Shown here in pieces: positions 5,308 to 6,821 of a stretch of DNA of 6,821 bases. The notes beneath the pieces are model-generated. The model saw nothing but the letters and a program-made list of their open reading frames with translations. It was not told the DNA's origin and did not search any database. The number at the start of each line of letters is the position of its first letter. Within the stretch, counting starts at the first letter, position 1. Made by a program: the position numbers and the translations under genes. The stretch is from Candidatus Bathyarchaeota archaeon (GTDB lineage: Archaea > Thermoproteota > Bathyarchaeia > TCS64), in the NCBI GenBank assembly GCA_030669135.1, contig DAOVEE010000100.1:1-6821 (forward strand), read 5' to 3'.

Positions 5308-5915
5308 CCCTTCAGAGTCTTTACTATCTGTTCACCGGTCACTGGGCCGCTCCTCAGTATCCAGAGCTCGTCGCTCGTCAGGTCCAGGATGGTGGAGGGC
5401 TTGTCGCCTAGAGTCATGCCGCCGTCTACCACGATGTCCACCTCTCTGCCGATCCGATCAGCGGCTTCCTTAGCCGTCCTTGGCGGCTCCTCGCCCGACT
5501 TGTTCGCGCTGGTGCTGACGATCACGCCGGCGCTCATCGAGGCGAGCCTCCTCGCCACCTCGTGCCCCGACACCCTGACCGCCAGCGTCTTCTTGCCGTG
5601 GGTGACCCACATGGGGTAGTTAATTTTACTCGGCAGCACTAGGGTGAGGGGGCCAGGCCAGAACCTTTGGGCCAGTATCTCGGCGGCCGTGTTGAACTCC
5701 ACGACGCGTTTAGCCGCCTCGACGCTCCCGCATATCAGGGGCAGCGCCTTGTCGGCTCTGCCCTTGATGGCGCAGACGCGCTTCGAGGCGTCGGGGTCGC
5801 TGGGCAGGCAACCCAATCCGTAGAAGGTCTCCGTGGGGTACACGGTGACTCCCCCCGCCAACATGGTGGTGGCGGCCTCTTTGAGCCCCTTCTCATCCGG
5901 CTTGACTATCTTCAT
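5304..5915 (-). CDS. threonylcarbamoyl-AMP synthase, YrdC/Sua5 family (single domain)
   Basis: A 203-residue YrdC-domain protein predicted to condense L-threonine, bicarbonate and ATP to threonylcarbamoyl-AMP, which KEOPS then transfers to A37 of ANN-decoding tRNAs as t6A. Visible motifs: YPTETFYGLG (26-35), K51-G-R53 with K56 and LPL (the KxR...K nucleotide motif), FWPGPLTLVL (85-94), VSTSANKSGEEP (133-144) and a closing ILRSGPVTGEQI (186-197). Only the YrdC domain is present, with no C-terminal Sua5 domain, so it is the short form. An in-frame TTG at 5921 would add two residues; I chose the ATG at 5915, about 26 bases from a TATA-like CTAAAT and without a Shine-Dalgarno. Its stop shares bases with that of the convergent DUF89 gene. 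Together with cgi121 it makes this neighbourhood rich in t6A genes. Confidence 0.92.
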   Translation of the reverse strand: MKIVKPDEKGLKEAATTMLAGGVTVYPTETFYGLGCLPSDPDASKRVCAIKGRADKALPLICGSVEAAKRVVEFNTAAEILAQRFWPGPLTLVLPSKINYPMWVTHGKKTLAVRVSGHEVARRLASMSAGVIVSTSANKSGEEPPRTAKEAADRIGREVDIVVDGGMTLGDKPSTILDLTSDELWILRSGPVTGEQIVKTLKG

Positions 5916-5938
5916 CGACAATCATATGGTGGACAGGG

Positions 5939-5944
5939 ATTTAG
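5939..5944 (-). promoter_or_regulatory. weak TATA-like element of the yrdC gene
   Basis: The minus strand reads CTAAAT here, centred about 26 bases before the ATG at 5915, with no ribosome site between. It would give a leaderless yrdC transcript independent of the short upstream ORF. The match to a box A is poor, so read-through from the upstream ORF is an alternative. Confidence 0.3.
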
Positions 5945-5953
5945 ATGTCTTGG

Positions 5954-6202
5954 TCACTCGTAGGGGAACACGAAGCCTCCTGCGATCAGGGGTAATACAA
6001 GGGCCTCGTCGACCAGCTCCACGGCCTCCGGGAGCAGATCGAAGAGGGCCGCCCTGAGGATGGTGCCCGCGCTGTAGGCCACAAGCACGAAGAACACCCT
6101 GTGAAGGGTCTTCTCGTTGAAGCTGAGCGTGAAAAACCCCATGAACCCGGTCAGGCTGATCACGACAGCAGCAATAAATGTGTATAATGTACTAGTAAAC
6201 AT
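5954..6202 (-). CDS. short ZIP-transporter-like membrane protein, truncated (possible remnant)
   Basis: An 82-residue hydrophobic ORF. Residues 6-26 and 33-53 look like membrane helices, and LVAYSAGTILRAALFDLLPEA (40-60) closely resembles the TM2 region of ZIP-family metal transporters (consensus with aGxLLgdaflHLLPEA), here with Asp55 where His is common. Residues 65-80 look like a third helix ending in FPYE. Full ZIP proteins have about eight helices, with the metal site in TM4 and TM5, none of which is encoded here: the frame stops and yrdC begins 38 bases later. It is therefore either a decayed gene cut by deletion or a small membrane protein made from the ZIP N-terminal part. The ATG at 6202 is preceded by AAGGG, too close for a normal ribosome site, and a possible TATA (CATTAAATC) lies about 54 bases upstream. 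Confidence 0.55.
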   Translation of the reverse strand: MFTSTLYTFIAAVVISLTGFMGFFTLSFNEKTLHRVFFVLVAYSAGTILRAALFDLLPEAVELVDEALVLPLIAGGFVFPYE

Positions 6203-6408
6203 CCCTTAACGCTCAGGAACTGCGGGTAGCCAAGTTTTCGTAAGCTTCCGATGATTTAATGTTAGATTAAGGGATTTCTCCTTGAAACACGTTATTATTC
6301 ATTAACATAATAAGAATAAAATCACTAAATTTAACATTATAGAATATGGTTCAAGTATTTTAAGTTAAAAAAATCACCTGTAAACCCTAAAATGTTTTTT
6401 TCTTGCTT

Positions 6409-6440
6409 AGAATCTGAAAAGAGGCTGAAATACAGATTCT
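6409..6440. repeat. perfect 8-base inverted repeat upstream of TATA
   Basis: AGAATCTG at 6409-6416 and CAGATTCT at 6433-6440 are exact reverse complements separated by 16 bases. The right arm ends 12 bases before the TATA-like element at 6453. CTGAAA also occurs twice inside the span (6414-6419 and 6425-6430). Position and symmetry suit a dimeric regulator site next to the BRE/TATA region; a hairpin is the other reading. Confidence 0.5.
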
Positions 6441-6452
6441 CTCTCCGACGTT

Positions 6453-6462
6453 CTTTATATTT
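6453..6462 (+). promoter_or_regulatory. TATA box of the membrane-anchored protein gene
   Basis: CTTTATATTT is the best box A match in the window. Its centre is about 32 bases upstream of the ATG at 6489, so transcription would start a few bases before the ATG and the leader would be very short. No Shine-Dalgarno is present. Confidence 0.65.
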
Positions 6463-6488
6463 CTCTTCCGATGTAACGGTACACTGAC

Positions 6489-6821
6489 ATGAACGACCAA
6501 GACACCAAAGAGATGACGAAGACAGTCGTCATATCCGTGTTCCTACTCTCATCCATACTGCTGAATCTTCAGCTACTGCAGCTTGATGGGGCCCGCCTCG
6601 CAGGGGCTCAGCTGAATTCGGGAGCCCTCCAGGACGTGGTCGAGGCCAGAATCATAGAGCTTGAGCCCTGCTCCTATCTGCCGTTTCTTGTCGAGTACAA
6701 CGGCGGCGACCAGCCGGCCCAGGCATGGTGTAAAGCCTCCTTGAGGGCTGAGGAGCTCTACAGGGGTGGGGCGCTAGGGGTCGGCGACGCGGTCCTCGCC
6801 GCGGTTGACCCTGAGACCAAC
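6489..6821 (+). CDS. membrane-anchored or exported protein of unknown function (partial)
   Basis: An open frame of 111 codons from the ATG at 6489 to the window edge, with no stop. I do not recognise the family. Residues 1-11 are charged and polar and contain lysines at 7 and 11. Residues 12-32 (TVVISVFLLSSILLNLQLLQL) form one hydrophobic segment, consistent with a signal anchor or an uncleaved signal peptide. The following part, about 33-111, is soluble-looking with Cys61 and Cys81 spaced for a possible disulfide and a run predicted to be helical around 82-95. Codon use returns to the GC-rich style of the other genes, which supports real coding. The start is supported by the TATA box about 32 bases upstream. 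The function depends on the missing C-terminal part. Confidence 0.72.
   Translation, partial: MNDQDTKEMTKTVVISVFLLSSILLNLQLLQLDGARLAGAQLNSGALQDVVEARIIELEPCSYLPFLVEYNGGDQPAQAWCKASLRAEELYRGGALGVGDAVLAAVDPETN

Larger units (their letters stand above)
6203..6488. other. A/T-rich gene-free region
   Basis: Counted by eye, 6241-6420 is about 24% G+C (44 of 180), against roughly 60% in a coding sample. I find no open frame of useful length, no tRNA and no rRNA. It holds the upstream sequence of the ZIP-like ORF on the left and the promoter of the exported-protein gene on the right. Other items are an A7 run (6367-6373) facing a T7 run (6395-6401), TTATTAT/ATAATAA (6292-6298 and 6307-6313), and TAATGTTA/TAACATTA (6257-6264 and 6332-6339). 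In such A/T-rich DNA short inverted repeats are expected by chance. A small RNA or an extended regulatory region is possible but not shown. Confidence 0.6.

Noticed and set aside
6340..6360. GGTTCAAGT resembling a tRNA T-loop
   Set aside because: The base after the loop is A instead of the invariant C, flanking bases do not form a T-stem, and there is no D-arm or acceptor stem nearby.
6245..6473. Direct repeat CTTCCGATG at 6245-6253 and 6465-6473
   Set aside because: Nine bases once repeated over 220 bases with no extended flank similarity; not enough for an attachment site or mobile-element boundary.
6203..6488. CRISPR array, insertion-sequence end or C/D-box small RNA in the A/T-rich region
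   Set aside because: No regularly spaced repeats, no transposase or long terminal inverted repeats, and no paired RTGATGA and CTGA boxes at suitable spacing.

Overview
The window reads as a GC-rich archaeal chromosome segment, most likely from the TACK side of the Archaea. The evidence is gene content: a single-OB-fold SSB of the Sulfolobus type, a KEOPS Cgi121 subunit, a THUMP/Tan1-like protein, a stand-alone YrdC and an archaeal DUF89 protein. Several genes also begin about 25-32 bases downstream of a TATA-like element with no Shine-Dalgarno, which suggests leaderless mRNAs. The probable histidine-kinase tail at the left edge would be unusual for classical Crenarchaeota and fits a thaumarchaeal or related lineage better. 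No genus can be named from the sequence alone.

Layout. 1-75 (+) is the end of a probable sensor kinase. It converges with an arginase-family protein (91-993, -), which lies downstream of an SSB (1036-1464, -). A divergent intergenic region then leads into a tight plus-strand operon: class V PLP-dependent enzyme (1568-2662), iron-sulfur flavoprotein (2673-3281) and KEOPS subunit Cgi121 (3286-3846). The two internal genes carry GGTGA-type ribosome sites that overlap the preceding stop codon. A THUMP/Tan1-like gene (3796-4362, -) runs into the 3' end of cgi121 with a 51-base convergent overlap. It shares one A/T-rich promoter core with a divergent DUF89 gene (4414-5307, +). The DUF89 gene converges on a YrdC/Sua5 gene (5304-5915, -), and the two share the bases CTAG at their stops. 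Upstream of YrdC lies a short ORF resembling only the first third of a ZIP metal transporter (5954-6202, -). An A/T-rich gene-free stretch (6203-6488) follows, with a perfect inverted repeat and a good TATA box. It leads to a membrane-anchored protein of unknown function that runs off the right edge (6489-6821, +).

How the genes fit together. Three of the genes point to tRNA modification. YrdC/Sua5 makes threonylcarbamoyl-AMP, Cgi121 is the tRNA-binding accessory subunit of the KEOPS complex that uses it to make t6A37, and the Tan1-like THUMP protein belongs to the family that helps make ac4C in tRNA. The DUF89 protein between them is a predicted metal-dependent metabolite phosphatase. The PLP enzyme and Fe-S flavoprotein form a co-transcribed pair of unknown substrate. 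I do not see a clear defence system, mobile element, CRISPR array, tRNA or rRNA. The least conventional items are the arginase-family protein lacking two active-site histidines, the SSB with a wholly basic tail, the truncated ZIP-like ORF, the shared divergent TATA element, and the A/T-rich regulatory region with its unrecognised exported protein.
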